Assembly (NCBI GenBank): GCA_951828385.1
Contig: OX639973.1
Location: 2,967,200-3,031,199, forward strand
Direction: 5' to 3'
DNA: 64,000 bases
Source of the DNA: an uncultured Poribacteria bacterium
Lineage (GTDB): Bacteria; Poribacteria; WGA-4E; WGA-3G
Shown: piece by piece, positions 1 to 8,800 of the stretch
Position numbering within the stretch: position 1 is the first letter of the stretch
Layout of the letters: every line of letters begins with the position of its first letter
Notes under the pieces: generated by a model
Told to the model about the DNA's origin: nothing
Database searches by the model: none
What the model saw: the letters and a program-made list of their open reading frames with translations, nothing else
Position numbers and translations under genes: made by a program

Positions 1-1149
1 GATGGGAAAACACTCGCAAGTGGGAGTAGAGACAAAACCATCCGTTTGTGGGATGTAAAGACGGGTATGCACAAGCGAACAATCAGAGGTCATACGGATG
101 AAATTTTGAGTGTCTCGTTCAGTCCGGATGCGGAGACGCTAGCAAGTGGTGGTTGGGATGCCACTATTCGTTTATGGGATGTGCAGACGGGTGCACTCAA
201 GCGAATAATCAAGGGACATACAGCCACTGTCAATAGTGTCTCGTTCAGTCCGGATGGGAAAACACTCGCAAGTACAAGTGGGAAAGAAATTCACTTGTTG
301 GATACGAAGACGGGTGCCTATAAGCGGAAACTCAAGGGACATACAGGCACTGTCAATAGCGTTTCATTTAGTCCGGATGGGGGGACGCTGGCAAGTGCGG
401 GATGGGACAAAACCATCGGCTTATGGGATGCCAAGACAGGCGCGCTTAAACGGACCCTCAAAGGACACACCAGTAATATCAGTAGCGTCTCGTTCAGTCC
501 GGATGGGAAGACGATGGCAAGTACAAGCGGGAGAGAAACCCTTTTGTGGGATCTCTCAACAATCGTGTATAGTGCCAGAGCAAGGATGTTCAGTACCAGA
601 GCTGACCGTGAAGGTTTTATCTGGGGAATTGGTGTCGGCACTGGGATGGCGAGTTATACCCAATCTCTTGTCGAATATTGGGGGGACGCGTACGAAGGCC
701 CCCGATTGGAGGCACGAGGCGCGGAATCGGCTTTTATAACTAATTTCAGAATCGGACACGGCTTGACAGATCAGGTTCTGTTTTACTATACAAGTCGAAT
801 CGCATGGATACCCTTGCGCAACCTCTATCGGGATACGGTCATCGCCAATGGTACAGCAGGCTTGGGCGTGACGATCTATCCTTACTACAAATCAAATTTT
901 TATCTTTCAGGTTCTGTCGGGTTATCAACCTTAGCAACTTGGTTTCCTCCGCTTGAATTGGAAAAGGCGCGAGCAACAGGACTCGCAGTTTCAGCAGGAA
1001 TCGGTTATGAGTTTTTTCCTCACAGTTCTGTTGACCTGACAGTGAGTTTTGGAAATGCATCCAGAACGGAAATTGATGAAAGGAATTACATCGAACTAAC
1101 AAATGAGGTTATAACTGTTTTACTGACTCTTAACGGGCTTGCTTATTAA
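1..1149 (+). CDS. WD40 repeat protein fused to a C-terminal barrel-like domain (5' partial)
   Basis: The frame is open at base 1, so the N-terminus lies outside the window. To about base 560 it encodes about five WD40 blades, each with a GH dipeptide, an SFSPDG turn and a WD or LWD ending. The blades are close to identical at DNA level, which suggests recent repeat amplification. The last 180 or so residues carry no WD motif. They are rich in short Gly/aromatic-alternating stretches and end in Tyr, resembling a small outer-membrane beta barrel. WD40 propellers are protein-interaction scaffolds. A barrel fusion would place one at the outer membrane, but that is inference. A predicted lipoprotein gene follows 22 bases downstream. 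Confidence 0.8.
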   Translation, partial: DGKTLASGSRDKTIRLWDVKTGMHKRTIRGHTDEILSVSFSPDAETLASGGWDATIRLWDVQTGALKRIIKGHTATVNSVSFSPDGKTLASTSGKEIHLLDTKTGAYKRKLKGHTGTVNSVSFSPDGGTLASAGWDKTIGLWDAKTGALKRTLKGHTSNISSVSFSPDGKTMASTSGRETLLWDLSTIVYSARARMFSTRADREGFIWGIGVGTGMASYTQSLVEYWGDAYEGPRLEARGAESAFITNFRIGHGLTDQVLFYYTSRIAWIPLRNLYRDTVIANGTAGLGVTIYPYYKSNFYLSGSVGLSTLATWFPPLELEKARATGLAVSAGIGYEFFPHSSVDLTVSFGNASRTEIDERNYIELTNEVITVLLTLNGLAY

Positions 1150-1171
1150 CCCATTTTGTTGAGGTAAAATC

Positions 1172-1879
1172 ATGAATAAGAAAGAAATATCCGTATTTTT
1201 TGTGAGGGCAGTGCCCGTGATAATCCTGTTGGCAACCGGCTTTGCAAGTTTGAATCTTATCAGTTGCGGGGCAGATGAAACAGAAACGGGTGGCGGAACA
1301 AAGCAACTGACAACAGAAGAACAAAAAGACCTTGCCCGATTTGTCGAATACGTCTTCTTTCCAACATCTCCTTACGTAGATAAATCGTGGATAGAGACAG
1401 GTGTGCCAGAGGCGGAATTGGCAAGCAATCCAATTGACTTTCCTACAGAAACAGCAGCGATCCAACGGATTTATACCGAAGTTTATAATGCGTGGGAGGC
1501 AAGGGATTTTGAAACTGTTGCGTCGTACTTTTATCCTTCTACTATCAGATTCGTCTTTCGATGCCGTTCCCCGGACCACCCCGATGATACTGCTGCTCGT
1601 AGGTTATTGAGCAAATATTCGCTAAGAAACCCGTATAATGTGTGTAATGGAGGTTTTTTAAAATTGAGTTCGACCCCTGAGTTGACAGAATTTTATATTC
1701 GCCGCGAGAATATCCAATATCCCCGGCCTGAAGCAAGCGCGAAAACGGCTGATAACGCCTATATCTACCTGACAAAACGGGGGGATAGATGGTTCATGAA
1801 TGAACTCGTCTCTGCTGATAATGATAAAAATGATACCCGGCTATACTTTGACGATCCGAAATACAAAGCCCCTGAGTAG
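1172..1879 (+). CDS. predicted lipoprotein, NTF2/SnoaL-like region
   Basis: The N-terminus has a basic start, a hydrophobic stretch and a lipobox ending LISC at about residue 32, so this is probably a lipidated envelope protein. A GAGG ribosome site precedes the ATG. Residues around 95-115 (IYTEVYNAWEARDFETVASY) resemble the first helix of NTF2-like/SnoaL-like domains, and an FMNELV strand comes late in the protein, but the family match is weak. No catalytic motif is recognisable. It follows the WD40-barrel gene closely on the same strand and may be co-transcribed with it. Function unknown. Confidence 0.7.
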   Translation: MNKKEISVFFVRAVPVIILLATGFASLNLISCGADETETGGGTKQLTTEEQKDLARFVEYVFFPTSPYVDKSWIETGVPEAELASNPIDFPTETAAIQRIYTEVYNAWEARDFETVASYFYPSTIRFVFRCRSPDHPDDTAARRLLSKYSLRNPYNVCNGGFLKLSSTPELTEFYIRRENIQYPRPEASAKTADNAYIYLTKRGDRWFMNELVSADNDKNDTRLYFDDPKYKAPE

Positions 1880-2015
1880 CCATGAAATTCGAGACACCAA
1901 CAGACCGATTGTTCGATTATTTATAACCCGACTTGCCCTCTAACGAGTTATAGAGGACTAAGGAGTAGTGTCTTCCATCTTCGGATGGGGGTTTATGAGC
2001 TTGGGGTTTATAGAT

Positions 2016-2483
2016 TTATTGGATATTTTCCCGAGAGATTTGCAGGCCTTCAGTATCGGTGACGATATTGACCGTAACCGACCCGATATGGTATGGACCT
2101 TAATCCACGAAGCTATGCATGCCAAAGATGACATTCTCGCCAAAAGTGACTGGCACAACGACAACTCCATTATCTCTATACGCCACCGTCCCAAACGTAG
2201 CAGATACATCGGAAGTGGTATCATAGTAAACAACAACCCGATTCGACATCACACCTTCGGGCATAGACCCCCTCGCCGTCTGCGTCACCATCCCAACGAT
2301 GCGTATCTCAAAACCGCCTTCCTGTGTAGCAGACAACATAAAGGCGATCGTCCAGTTCGCACCTGACCCCGTTATCGCGAACGTCACACCCGTTGCGCCA
2401 TTCTCGGTGTGGTCGGTTAACTGGATATTCCGCTGCGCTTCCATTCTTTTACTATCCTTAGTCTCTTCCGAAAGAATTCTCAA
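2016..2483 (-). pseudogene. decayed fragment of a secreted Ig/cadherin-like domain protein
   Basis: A minus-strand frame of 127 codons encodes a beta-rich stretch (GVTFAITGSG, VVVYYDTTSDV, VVVPVTFGENV) typical of the repeated Ig- or cadherin-like modules of large secreted proteins. It stops at a TAA at 2100-2102. The same frame then continues with plausible beta-strand sequence (SVTVNIVTDTEG) to a second TAA at 2016-2018. There is no signal peptide and no convincing start; only a TTG is available at the upstream end. The two in-frame stops and the missing N-terminus point to a gene remnant. Bases 1880-2015 contain nothing else that I recognise. Confidence 0.5.
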
Positions 2484-2534
2484 TTCAATGCTTCTATAAT
2501 TGCTGGAGATTCGTCCCGCTTTTTCAGTTCTATG

Positions 2535-2563
2535 TTGTTAAATTCGAGTGCTTGTGATACAAT
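2535..2563 (+). promoter_or_regulatory. sigma-70-type promoter for the enolase-superfamily gene
   Basis: TTGTTA (2535-2540) and TACAAT (2558-2563) are separated by 17 bases. Transcription would begin near 2570, downstream of the ATG at 2567 and upstream of the ATG at 2603, which supports the second ATG as the true start. Confidence 0.55.
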
Positions 2564-2602
2564 ACAATGCAGCAAGATAAATCTTTCTCGCAGGAGCGTT
2601 AT

Positions 2603-3730
2603 ATGAAAATTGATAAAATTGAGTCGTTTTTTATTCGGAACGGCTACGTGATTCGGATTCATACGGACACGGGTATCAGCGGTGTGGGGCAGACTGCTTG
2701 CTGGGGCTATCCAGAAGCCGTTGATCAAATCGTGAAGACGTTTGAGAAATATCTCATCGGGCAAAATCCACTACGGATTGAGCATCACTGGCAATACCTT
2801 TACCGCATGGGTCCGTTTCGCGGGACGGCACTGAGCGGTGCTATCAGTGCAGTGGACATCGCATTGTGGGACATCAAAGGCAAACATCTCGGTGTCCCGA
2901 TCTGGGAACTGTTAGGCGGAAACTGTCGCGATAAAATCCGGTTGCATCTGCTCGGCGGCGGCGGCACCCCAGAAACGATGTATGAAGCGGCAAAAGCAGC
3001 TGTTGAAGAAGGCTTCACGGCACTCAAGTTCGATCCGGTGGTCGGGAACTTCCAAGATATGGCAGTTGATCGGCTCGTCAAGACTGCGCGCGACCTCGTC
3101 GCAGCGGCGCGAGAAGGCGGGGGACCCGATCTTGATCTGATTGTTGAAGTGCATCGGAAACTGACACCGATGAACAGCATCGTATTGGAATCCGCCTTAG
3201 CACCGTTTAATCTCTATTTCATTGAAGACCCGATTCAGATAGACACCATCACAACGCAAGCAGAATTAGCGAAACGGATGACAACACCCCTCGCTATCGG
3301 TGAACGCAATGTAAGCATCTGGGAATTCCGTGAAATCCTGGAGGCAGGCGGACCGCAATACGTGCGTCCAGATGTCGGTTTGGCAGGTGGGATAACGCAC
3401 TGTAAAAAAATAGCGGCACTTGCTGAAGCGTATCACAGCGCGGTTGTCACGCATAACTTCCTCGGACCGCTCATTACTGCTGCATCGCTGCATTTAGATA
3501 CGAGTATCCCGAACTTCATCACACAAGAATATACGAAAGGCGATGAATCCGAAGCCTTCTCTGTCTATAAAGTGGCATATCAGCGGGAGGGTGGATATAT
3601 TCCGATTCCTGAAGCTCCGGGTTTAGGTATTGAACTTGACGATAGTTTAATCGAGCAGAACCCTTATCAACCGATGAACACCGGCACGACACCACTGCGT
3701 GAAGACGGCTCTGTCGCTTACGCGGTGTAA
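2603..3730 (+). CDS. mandelate racemase/muconate lactonizing enzyme family protein, sugar-acid dehydratase-like
   Basis: Enolase-superfamily enzyme of 375 residues. It has an N-terminal capping domain, then a TIM barrel with LKFDP (Lys142), Glu182 in VEVH, Glu208 in FIEDP, Glu234 in IGERN, Asp257 in RPDVGLAGG and His284 in VTHNFLGPL. The late His in an HNFLGPL context is typical of D-galactonate or mannonate dehydratase-like members, so dehydration of a sugar acid is likely, but the substrate cannot be read from the sequence. The start at 2603 has AGGAG six bases upstream. It leads a same-strand group with a PhyH dioxygenase and a membrane cytochrome, suggesting an oxidative catabolic unit. 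Confidence 0.85.
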   Translation: MKIDKIESFFIRNGYVIRIHTDTGISGVGQTACWGYPEAVDQIVKTFEKYLIGQNPLRIEHHWQYLYRMGPFRGTALSGAISAVDIALWDIKGKHLGVPIWELLGGNCRDKIRLHLLGGGGTPETMYEAAKAAVEEGFTALKFDPVVGNFQDMAVDRLVKTARDLVAAAREGGGPDLDLIVEVHRKLTPMNSIVLESALAPFNLYFIEDPIQIDTITTQAELAKRMTTPLAIGERNVSIWEFREILEAGGPQYVRPDVGLAGGITHCKKIAALAEAYHSAVVTHNFLGPLITAASLHLDTSIPNFITQEYTKGDESEAFSVYKVAYQREGGYIPIPEAPGLGIELDDSLIEQNPYQPMNTGTTPLREDGSVAYAV

Positions 3731-3752
3731 CAAAAGGTGGAGGAAATCGAAC

Positions 3753-4553
3753 ATGAACGCTGACGAAAAATACCTATTCGATCTCAACGGTTACCTTGTT
3801 ATCAAGAACGTGCTAACCCCTGAAGAGGTAGTCCTCGCGAACGAAGCCATTGACGAACATAGCGACAACGGACGCGTCCGTCCACGCGATCAGGCACTCG
3901 ACGGTGGTTCACCAGACCTAAAAGGTGAACAAGGTAGAGGTGAGCTTGGTGGTATGCTCCACTGGGAAGAGCCGTGGTGTAACCCGTTCCGACACATGCT
4001 CGCACACCCGACACTTGTCCCCTATTTGAATGTAATATTGGGAAAAGGCTTCCGTATGGATCATCAGATGTTCCTGCTTTCAATGGACAAGGGTGCAGAG
4101 GGGCATACGTTCCATGGATCCTCCGGTCCTGGCTTCGATCCGAACCAATACTATATTTTCCGTGACGGACGCATGCACAACGGCTTGACTGTCGTCGCCT
4201 TCCAGTTGACGGATGTACCTCCCGGCGTAGGCGGATTGATTGTTATTCCGGGAAGCCATAAGAGCAACTATCCGTGTCCCCAAAAGATGCGACTTTACCA
4301 AGAACACCAAGAGCACATCCGGCAGCTTGTCTGCGAGGCAGGCGATGTGATGATTTTCACGGAAGCGGTGACGCACGGCACACTGCCGTGGACTGCTGAC
4401 CATCCGCGCCGTTCAATTCTGACGCGCTACACGGCGGGCAATATGGCGTATGTCCCTGCATATCCGATACCAGAGTGGGCAAATGAACGTCAGCGCGCTG
4501 TCATGGAGCCTCCCTATCACTCTCGATTAAATCGTCCCGTATTGGAGACGTAG
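3753..4553 (+). CDS. phytanoyl-CoA dioxygenase (PhyH) family protein
   Basis: A 266-residue Fe(II)/2-oxoglutarate-dependent oxygenase of the PhyH family. The region around His121 (FHGSSG) is the likely proximal iron site, His208 (AVTHGT) the distal ligand, and Arg225 (LTRYTAGN) a likely 2-oxoglutarate contact. A VPPGVGGLIVIPGSHK stretch is characteristic of the family. The start at 3753 is chosen because GGAGG lies nine bases upstream and the protein then begins at the usual point (LFDLNGYLVIKNVLT). It follows the enolase-superfamily gene by 22 bases. The substrate is unknown; related proteins are often annotated for small-molecule hydroxylation. Confidence 0.88.
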   Translation: MNADEKYLFDLNGYLVIKNVLTPEEVVLANEAIDEHSDNGRVRPRDQALDGGSPDLKGEQGRGELGGMLHWEEPWCNPFRHMLAHPTLVPYLNVILGKGFRMDHQMFLLSMDKGAEGHTFHGSSGPGFDPNQYYIFRDGRMHNGLTVVAFQLTDVPPGVGGLIVIPGSHKSNYPCPQKMRLYQEHQEHIRQLVCEAGDVMIFTEAVTHGTLPWTADHPRRSILTRYTAGNMAYVPAYPIPEWANERQRAVMEPPYHSRLNRPVLET

Positions 4554-4568
4554 GAAGGAAAATCGGAC

Positions 4569-5642
4569 ATGTCTACTTCAATGAGCGCAATTCTTGGCTT
4601 AATCTTCTTAGGCCTCGCGAATGCCTCTGTTTTCTTAATGTTTAAATTATGGGGCTACCCATTTGACAAAGAGACGCATAAGAGCGAAGCACCACCGGCC
4701 TTGATGCTGCTCCATCGGTTGATCGGTTACGCGTATGCGATACTCTATGTCTTTATGATGTGGCACATGGTGCCGCGTCTGTGGAACTATCAAGTCGAAC
4801 TCCCACCGCGAACTGTTGCACATCTGATGCTTGGTATCACGATCGGTGTGCTGATTCTCGTTAAGGTTGCTATCCTTCGATTCTTCCGACATTTTGAGGA
4901 ATCAATGCCGTATATCGGCACATGCCTGCTTATCTGTACATACCTATTAATTGGACTGTCGGTGCCGTTCACATTCCGCGAAGCGGCGTTACGCACACAA
5001 ACGAGTGCATTCAGCGACGAAGGTATTGCTCGCACCCGCAAGTTGCTTGAAAATGCAGGATTGCCAGCGGAAGCACCGCTCGACGAGTTGGCATCAAAGC
5101 GGAAACTGCGGGAAGGGCAGCACGTCTTACAACGCAAATGTGTCATCTGCCACGATCTACGGACGATTCTCGTGAAGCCACGCACCCCGCCCGACTGGGT
5201 CCGTCTCGTCAATCGGATGGCGATAAAGCCGATGATCGGGGAACCCATTCACCAAGAAGAAGAGTGGACGGTCTCGGCGTATCTCATCGCGATTACACCG
5301 GATATCCAAGTTTCGGTACGCGAACAGCGACAAGAACAGATGCGATCGAATGAGGCAAAAGAGGCTGTTCAGATAGCGACTGTTGCTATGCAAGCGGAAG
5401 CTGCGACTATCGTAGGGGCGAGGTTACCTCGCCCCTACGATGAAGTAGAGGCGAAAGCACTTTTTGAGGACAGATGCTCACAATGTCATCCCATCACGGA
5501 TGTAGAAGACTATCCGCCTCGTTCTGAAGAGGAGACAACCGAACTCATAACACGGATGATAGATATCGGGCTTTATCTTGAAGAGGAAGAGATTGAGTTA
5601 ATAACCCGCTATATTAATGAAAACTATCTGGAAAGTGAATAG
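4569..5642 (+). CDS. membrane-anchored dihaem cytochrome c with an N-terminal four-helix membrane domain
   Basis: Four hydrophobic segments (about residues 6-26, 48-70, 85-104, 115-135) form a membrane domain containing several His residues that could bind haem b. Two c-type haem motifs follow, CVICH at 191-195 and CSQCH at 303-307. This architecture suggests transfer of electrons across or along the cytoplasmic membrane to a periplasmic acceptor. AGGAAGG lies upstream of the ATG. Residues 280-291 between the two haem sites are encoded by a near-perfect palindrome (5409-5441), so part of the linker derives from an inserted repeat. It is co-oriented with the PhyH gene, 15 bases downstream. Confidence 0.8.
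   Translation: MSTSMSAILGLIFLGLANASVFLMFKLWGYPFDKETHKSEAPPALMLLHRLIGYAYAILYVFMMWHMVPRLWNYQVELPPRTVAHLMLGITIGVLILVKVAILRFFRHFEESMPYIGTCLLICTYLLIGLSVPFTFREAALRTQTSAFSDEGIARTRKLLENAGLPAEAPLDELASKRKLREGQHVLQRKCVICHDLRTILVKPRTPPDWVRLVNRMAIKPMIGEPIHQEEEWTVSAYLIAITPDIQVSVREQRQEQMRSNEAKEAVQIATVAMQAEAATIVGARLPRPYDEVEAKALFEDRCSQCHPITDVEDYPPRSEEETTELITRMIDIGLYLEEEEIELITRYINENYLESE
5409..5441. repeat. palindromic element inserted in frame within a coding sequence
   Basis: Sixteen-base arms (5409-5424 and 5426-5441) are exact reverse complements around one central base. The arm core is GTAGGGGCGAGGT. It encodes VGARLPRPYD between the two haem domains of the cytochrome without breaking the frame. A related GTAGGGG-starting palindrome lies at 16761-16829. 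Confidence 0.75.
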
Positions 5643-5706
5643 GAGGACGGACCAATCAAGAACTGTCCGTCGCCGTTCCTGACAAAACTACTGATAGATT
5701 GGCTTC

Positions 5707-6534
5707 TTATAACCGAATCTTCTTGAAAGCCTCAATCTGTGCCGTAATCGCGCGCTCTGTCGGAAGACGTTCTGCACTGGACGCACCATAGAAGCCGACA
5801 ACCCCTTCGGTGTTCTCCAAAACATACGTCGCGTCTTCGGGTTCAGCGATCGGACCACCGTGACAGATCACAAGAATCTCTGAGTTGACCCCTTTCGCAG
5901 CGTCGTGGATGGCTTGCACCTGTTTGGCAGCATCTTCAAGCGTGAAAGCCGTCTTGGCACCGATAGAGCCTTTTGTGGTGAGTCCCATGTGCGCGACAAG
6001 GATATCCGCCCCTGCATCTGCCATCTGTTCCGCTTCAGTTTCGTTGAAGGCATACGGCGTAGTAAGCATCCCCAGTTGATGCGCCGTCCGAATCATCTCC
6101 ACCTCCGGTCCGTACCCCATATCGGTCTCTTCAAGCAATTGACGGAATGTGCCGTCAATCAGACCCACTGTAGGGAAGTTCTGCACACCGGAGAACCCAA
6201 TCGCATCGATCTGTTTTAAGAAAACATCCATCAAACGAAACGGATCCGTCCCGCAGACTCCAGCGAGAACGGGTGTATCTGGAACGACGGGGAGCACTTC
6301 GCTCGCCATCTCAACGACAATCTGGTTCGCGTCGCCGTAGGGCATCATACCCGCGAGTGACCCTCTACCCGCCATTCTGAATCTACCGGAGTTATAGATG
6401 ATAATCAGGTCAATACCACCGGCTGCCTCACATTTAGCAGAGATACCTGTGCCAGCACCTGCCCCGATAATGGGTTTGCCTGCGTCAATATTGCTGCGCA
6501 ATTGCGCTAAAATTTCTTCACGTCTAAACTTCAT
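5707..6534 (-). CDS. phosphoenolpyruvate hydrolase-like TIM-barrel protein
   Basis: About 275 residues matching the TIM-barrel family annotated as PEP hydrolase or signal-transduction barrel (PEP mutase-like superfamily). Features are [20 protein letters not shown] at the N-terminus, [37 protein letters not shown] and CHGGPI. The start at 6534 has AAAGGA upstream. In-frame starts further upstream would add a hydrophobic piece not seen in the family. It converges on the cytochrome gene and stands alone. The family is often linked to UPF0261 proteins, but none is visible here. The reaction is uncertain. Confidence 0.8.
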   Translation of the reverse strand: MKFRREEILAQLRSNIDAGKPIIGAGAGTGISAKCEAAGGIDLIIIYNSGRFRMAGRGSLAGMMPYGDANQIVVEMASEVLPVVPDTPVLAGVCGTDPFRLMDVFLKQIDAIGFSGVQNFPTVGLIDGTFRQLLEETDMGYGPEVEMIRTAHQLGMLTTPYAFNETEAEQMADAGADILVAHMGLTTKGSIGAKTAFTLEDAAKQVQAIHDAAKGVNSEILVICHGGPIAEPEDATYVLENTEGVVGFYGASSAERLPTERAITAQIEAFKKIRL

Positions 6535-6672
6535 GAATAGTCGTCCTTTGCCTATGAGCATTGGATGTGATATTACTATAAGCATTATAGCAAAATATTA
6601 GATTTTGTGTCATATTTTCCTTCCGTTCAACCCATCGTAAGGACTTTTCAGAGGAAACACTCATGAAGCGGC

Positions 6673-7710
6673 TTAACGCGCCCCTGTTTTTCCTATTTTC
6701 AATGCGCTCCAAGTTGTCACAAGCGCGTCAGCAGGTTCAACAGCGTAGGCTTTATCGTCCCAATCCAGTGAAAGCACAGTGTCCTTCATCGTTATCAAGA
6801 TAGGCTCAGGTTCACCCCCCACCGCCGGAATAACGAAATTACCACGTGAACGGAAGAGTTCAATGTTTTTGATGCGTCCTGGGTCTATATAAGAACCGTA
6901 GGCAATGAACTTTCCATCAGGAGACCAAGCATCAACATTATAGATATAATCCTTTTTAACGTGGACTATTTCCGCATCTGCATCGGGTTGCACCGGTGCA
7001 ACGGCTATAGCCTTTGTCCACCATTCTCCATCTCGCTCAACAAAGGTACTAAAAGCAATCTGTTTTCCGTTGGGTGAAAAAACCGGCGGAGAATCTGCAC
7101 GCCCTGTGATGCGAAAAATGTCTTTTGTTGCAACGTCGAATAAAAATAACGCCTCAAGTGTAGAAAAGGCGATGTGCTTCCCATCGGGTGACCATTCTAT
7201 ATCATATATCTCCCATGCGCCAATATCCAAGAGCAGTTCAGGTTCAGATTCAGGTTTGGCAAGTTCATCATTGCGAATAAGCATTAGCCCGGGGCGTTCT
7301 ACAAAGATGACATCGCCGTTTGTGGAAATATCTGCATCCATGAGCCCCGGAAATCTTCCAAGTGTTAAGTTTTTTGCTTTTCTAAGCGGGTTTTTCCGAT
7401 CTAAAAGATAAATATCATAGCTGCCTAAAAAGACTCGGATATTATCGCCAATATCAATGGCTTTGTCTGCGACAACAAGCACATATTCTCCGTTTTCCTG
7501 CACCTCAATTTTGTCAATATCCCCAAACGTTTGGCGAAAGAGTTTACGAGCGGTCGTACCTTCCACGTTAGAAATCCAAATTTCGCTGCTGTTTATCGGA
7601 TGAACAAAGATAATTTCGCCCGTCGGCGCGGCATTCAGCGGCGTTAGCACAAAAAACAGACCCATGTATAAAAAACATAGACAACCACAGGCGCGAAATA
7701 TATTATTCAT
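6673..7710 (-). CDS. exported TolB-like (PD40) beta-propeller with C-terminal TTW tail
   Basis: A signal peptide (hydrophobic about residues 8-27, ending LNA) precedes a WD40-like propeller with WSPDGKHIAF, FSPNGKQIAF and WSPDGKFIAY blades. The C-terminus carries LVTTWSALK, similar to the ends of its upstream neighbour and of the LamG protein at 34.4 kb. The start at 7710 follows GGAGGG and overlaps the stop of the upstream paralogue by eight bases, indicating translational coupling. TolB-like propellers act in the periplasm, often as interaction platforms; nothing suggests an enzyme here. Confidence 0.78.
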   Translation of the reverse strand: MNNIFRACGCLCFLYMGLFFVLTPLNAAPTGEIIFVHPINSSEIWISNVEGTTARKLFRQTFGDIDKIEVQENGEYVLVVADKAIDIGDNIRVFLGSYDIYLLDRKNPLRKAKNLTLGRFPGLMDADISTNGDVIFVERPGLMLIRNDELAKPESEPELLLDIGAWEIYDIEWSPDGKHIAFSTLEALFLFDVATKDIFRITGRADSPPVFSPNGKQIAFSTFVERDGEWWTKAIAVAPVQPDADAEIVHVKKDYIYNVDAWSPDGKFIAYGSYIDPGRIKNIELFRSRGNFVIPAVGGEPEPILITMKDTVLSLDWDDKAYAVEPADALVTTWSALKIGKTGAR

Positions 7711-8788
7711 GATACCCTCCGTTTTCTTTTTCACGTTTTAATTCACCCCAGGTCGTCGTAAACTTCGCTATAGGTGTCAGTGGAAATGAGTCGCGTGTCC
7801 ATTCCCAAACTCGGACTCCGCCTTCAATATCCTCAAACATACCTCGGAGTCTTCCATCTTCAACCGATACTGCAAAATTTGAATATTCCCCAACAATACC
7901 GAACCACCCTACTCCGCCCGGTACACCGAATGTAAACTCAGTGAGTACGTAAGCGATAGACATTCCATCCGGTGTCCACGTGAGGTAGTCAAGGTGCAAA
8001 TACGTTTCTGTCCGTTCAAATATCTTTACATCTTCTGGAGCATGAACCGGAACAATACCGATTTGGCTATACCTTTTTCCTCCGTTTTCTCCAGGCGTAG
8101 CAACAATAAAAGCCAACTTTTTACCATCTGGCGAAAAAACAGGACGATACCCATATTCCAGTATCTGTGATACCTGCTTTGTCGTAATATCCAGCAGAAA
8201 AATCCCTTCACTATTGGAAAAAACAACTTCTTGCCCGTTTGGTGACCAATCTACATATCCAGCGGCGCCATCAAATAGTTTTTCTGCCTTCGGGATAGGC
8301 TCATGTACTTCATATTTTGGAATGAGATAGATACCGTCAGGAAACTCATTAAAGATCGTGTTTGCAAAGACAACATCCCCGTTAAATGAAATCGCTGCAT
8401 CGGAAACAAAACTGAACCGTCCCCATGTTAAATCCTTTCGACCTTTGTTCAATTTCTGCGTGTCAAAAAGATATGCATCAAAGCCACGTTCAGTATCGAT
8501 CCCCTCTCCAACACATAAAATATATCTGTCGCCTTCTTGTATTGAAATCTCTTGGACAAGCACCGGTGGATCAAAAAGTTTACGAGCATTGCGCCCATTG
8601 ACATTGCTAATCCATATTCCTGGTTGATTTTGGGGATGTGCGGCGAAAATTATTTCTTCTGCTGGAAGAGGACCTACTGTGAAAACAGCACACAGAAAAA
8701 AAACAGATAAACAACACATTTTCCAGCAGTTTTCAAAAAAACGCGTCCCAGAAGCTCTTTGAAATTCTACATCTGTAACTTTAGGCAT
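7703..8788 (-). CDS. exported TolB-like (PD40) beta-propeller with C-terminal TTTWG tail
   Basis: A paralogue of the next gene, beginning with a Cys-rich hydrophobic leader (about residues 22-43) that looks like a signal peptide. Blades include DWSPNGQEVVFSN, FSPDGKKLAFI and TWTPDGMSIAYV. Both proteins share an IWISNV-x-G-x2-ARKLF segment near the N-terminus. The last 20 or so residues contain AKFTTTWGELK. AAGGAAG lies upstream of the ATG. The pair forms a two-gene unit by tandem duplication and divergence. Periplasmic or surface location is expected; role unknown. Confidence 0.78.
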   Translation of the reverse strand: MPKVTDVEFQRASGTRFFENCWKMCCLSVFFLCAVFTVGPLPAEEIIFAAHPQNQPGIWISNVNGRNARKLFDPPVLVQEISIQEGDRYILCVGEGIDTERGFDAYLFDTQKLNKGRKDLTWGRFSFVSDAAISFNGDVVFANTIFNEFPDGIYLIPKYEVHEPIPKAEKLFDGAAGYVDWSPNGQEVVFSNSEGIFLLDITTKQVSQILEYGYRPVFSPDGKKLAFIVATPGENGGKRYSQIGIVPVHAPEDVKIFERTETYLHLDYLTWTPDGMSIAYVLTEFTFGVPGGVGWFGIVGEYSNFAVSVEDGRLRGMFEDIEGGVRVWEWTRDSFPLTPIAKFTTTWGELKREKENGGYHE

Positions 8789-8800
8789 TTTATCTTCCTT

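Noticed and set aside
100-540. Possible CRISPR-like regular repeats
   Set aside because: The periodicity of about 126 bases comes from WD40 blades in one open frame. There are no spacers between short repeats.
236-739. Overlapping plus-strand frame inside the first WD40 gene
   Set aside because: It is an out-of-frame shadow of the repetitive WD40 sequence, without a start signal or family features.
2567-2602. Earlier ATG for the enolase-superfamily gene
   Set aside because: It has no ribosome site and lies upstream of the predicted transcription start. The family begins at the ATG at 2603.
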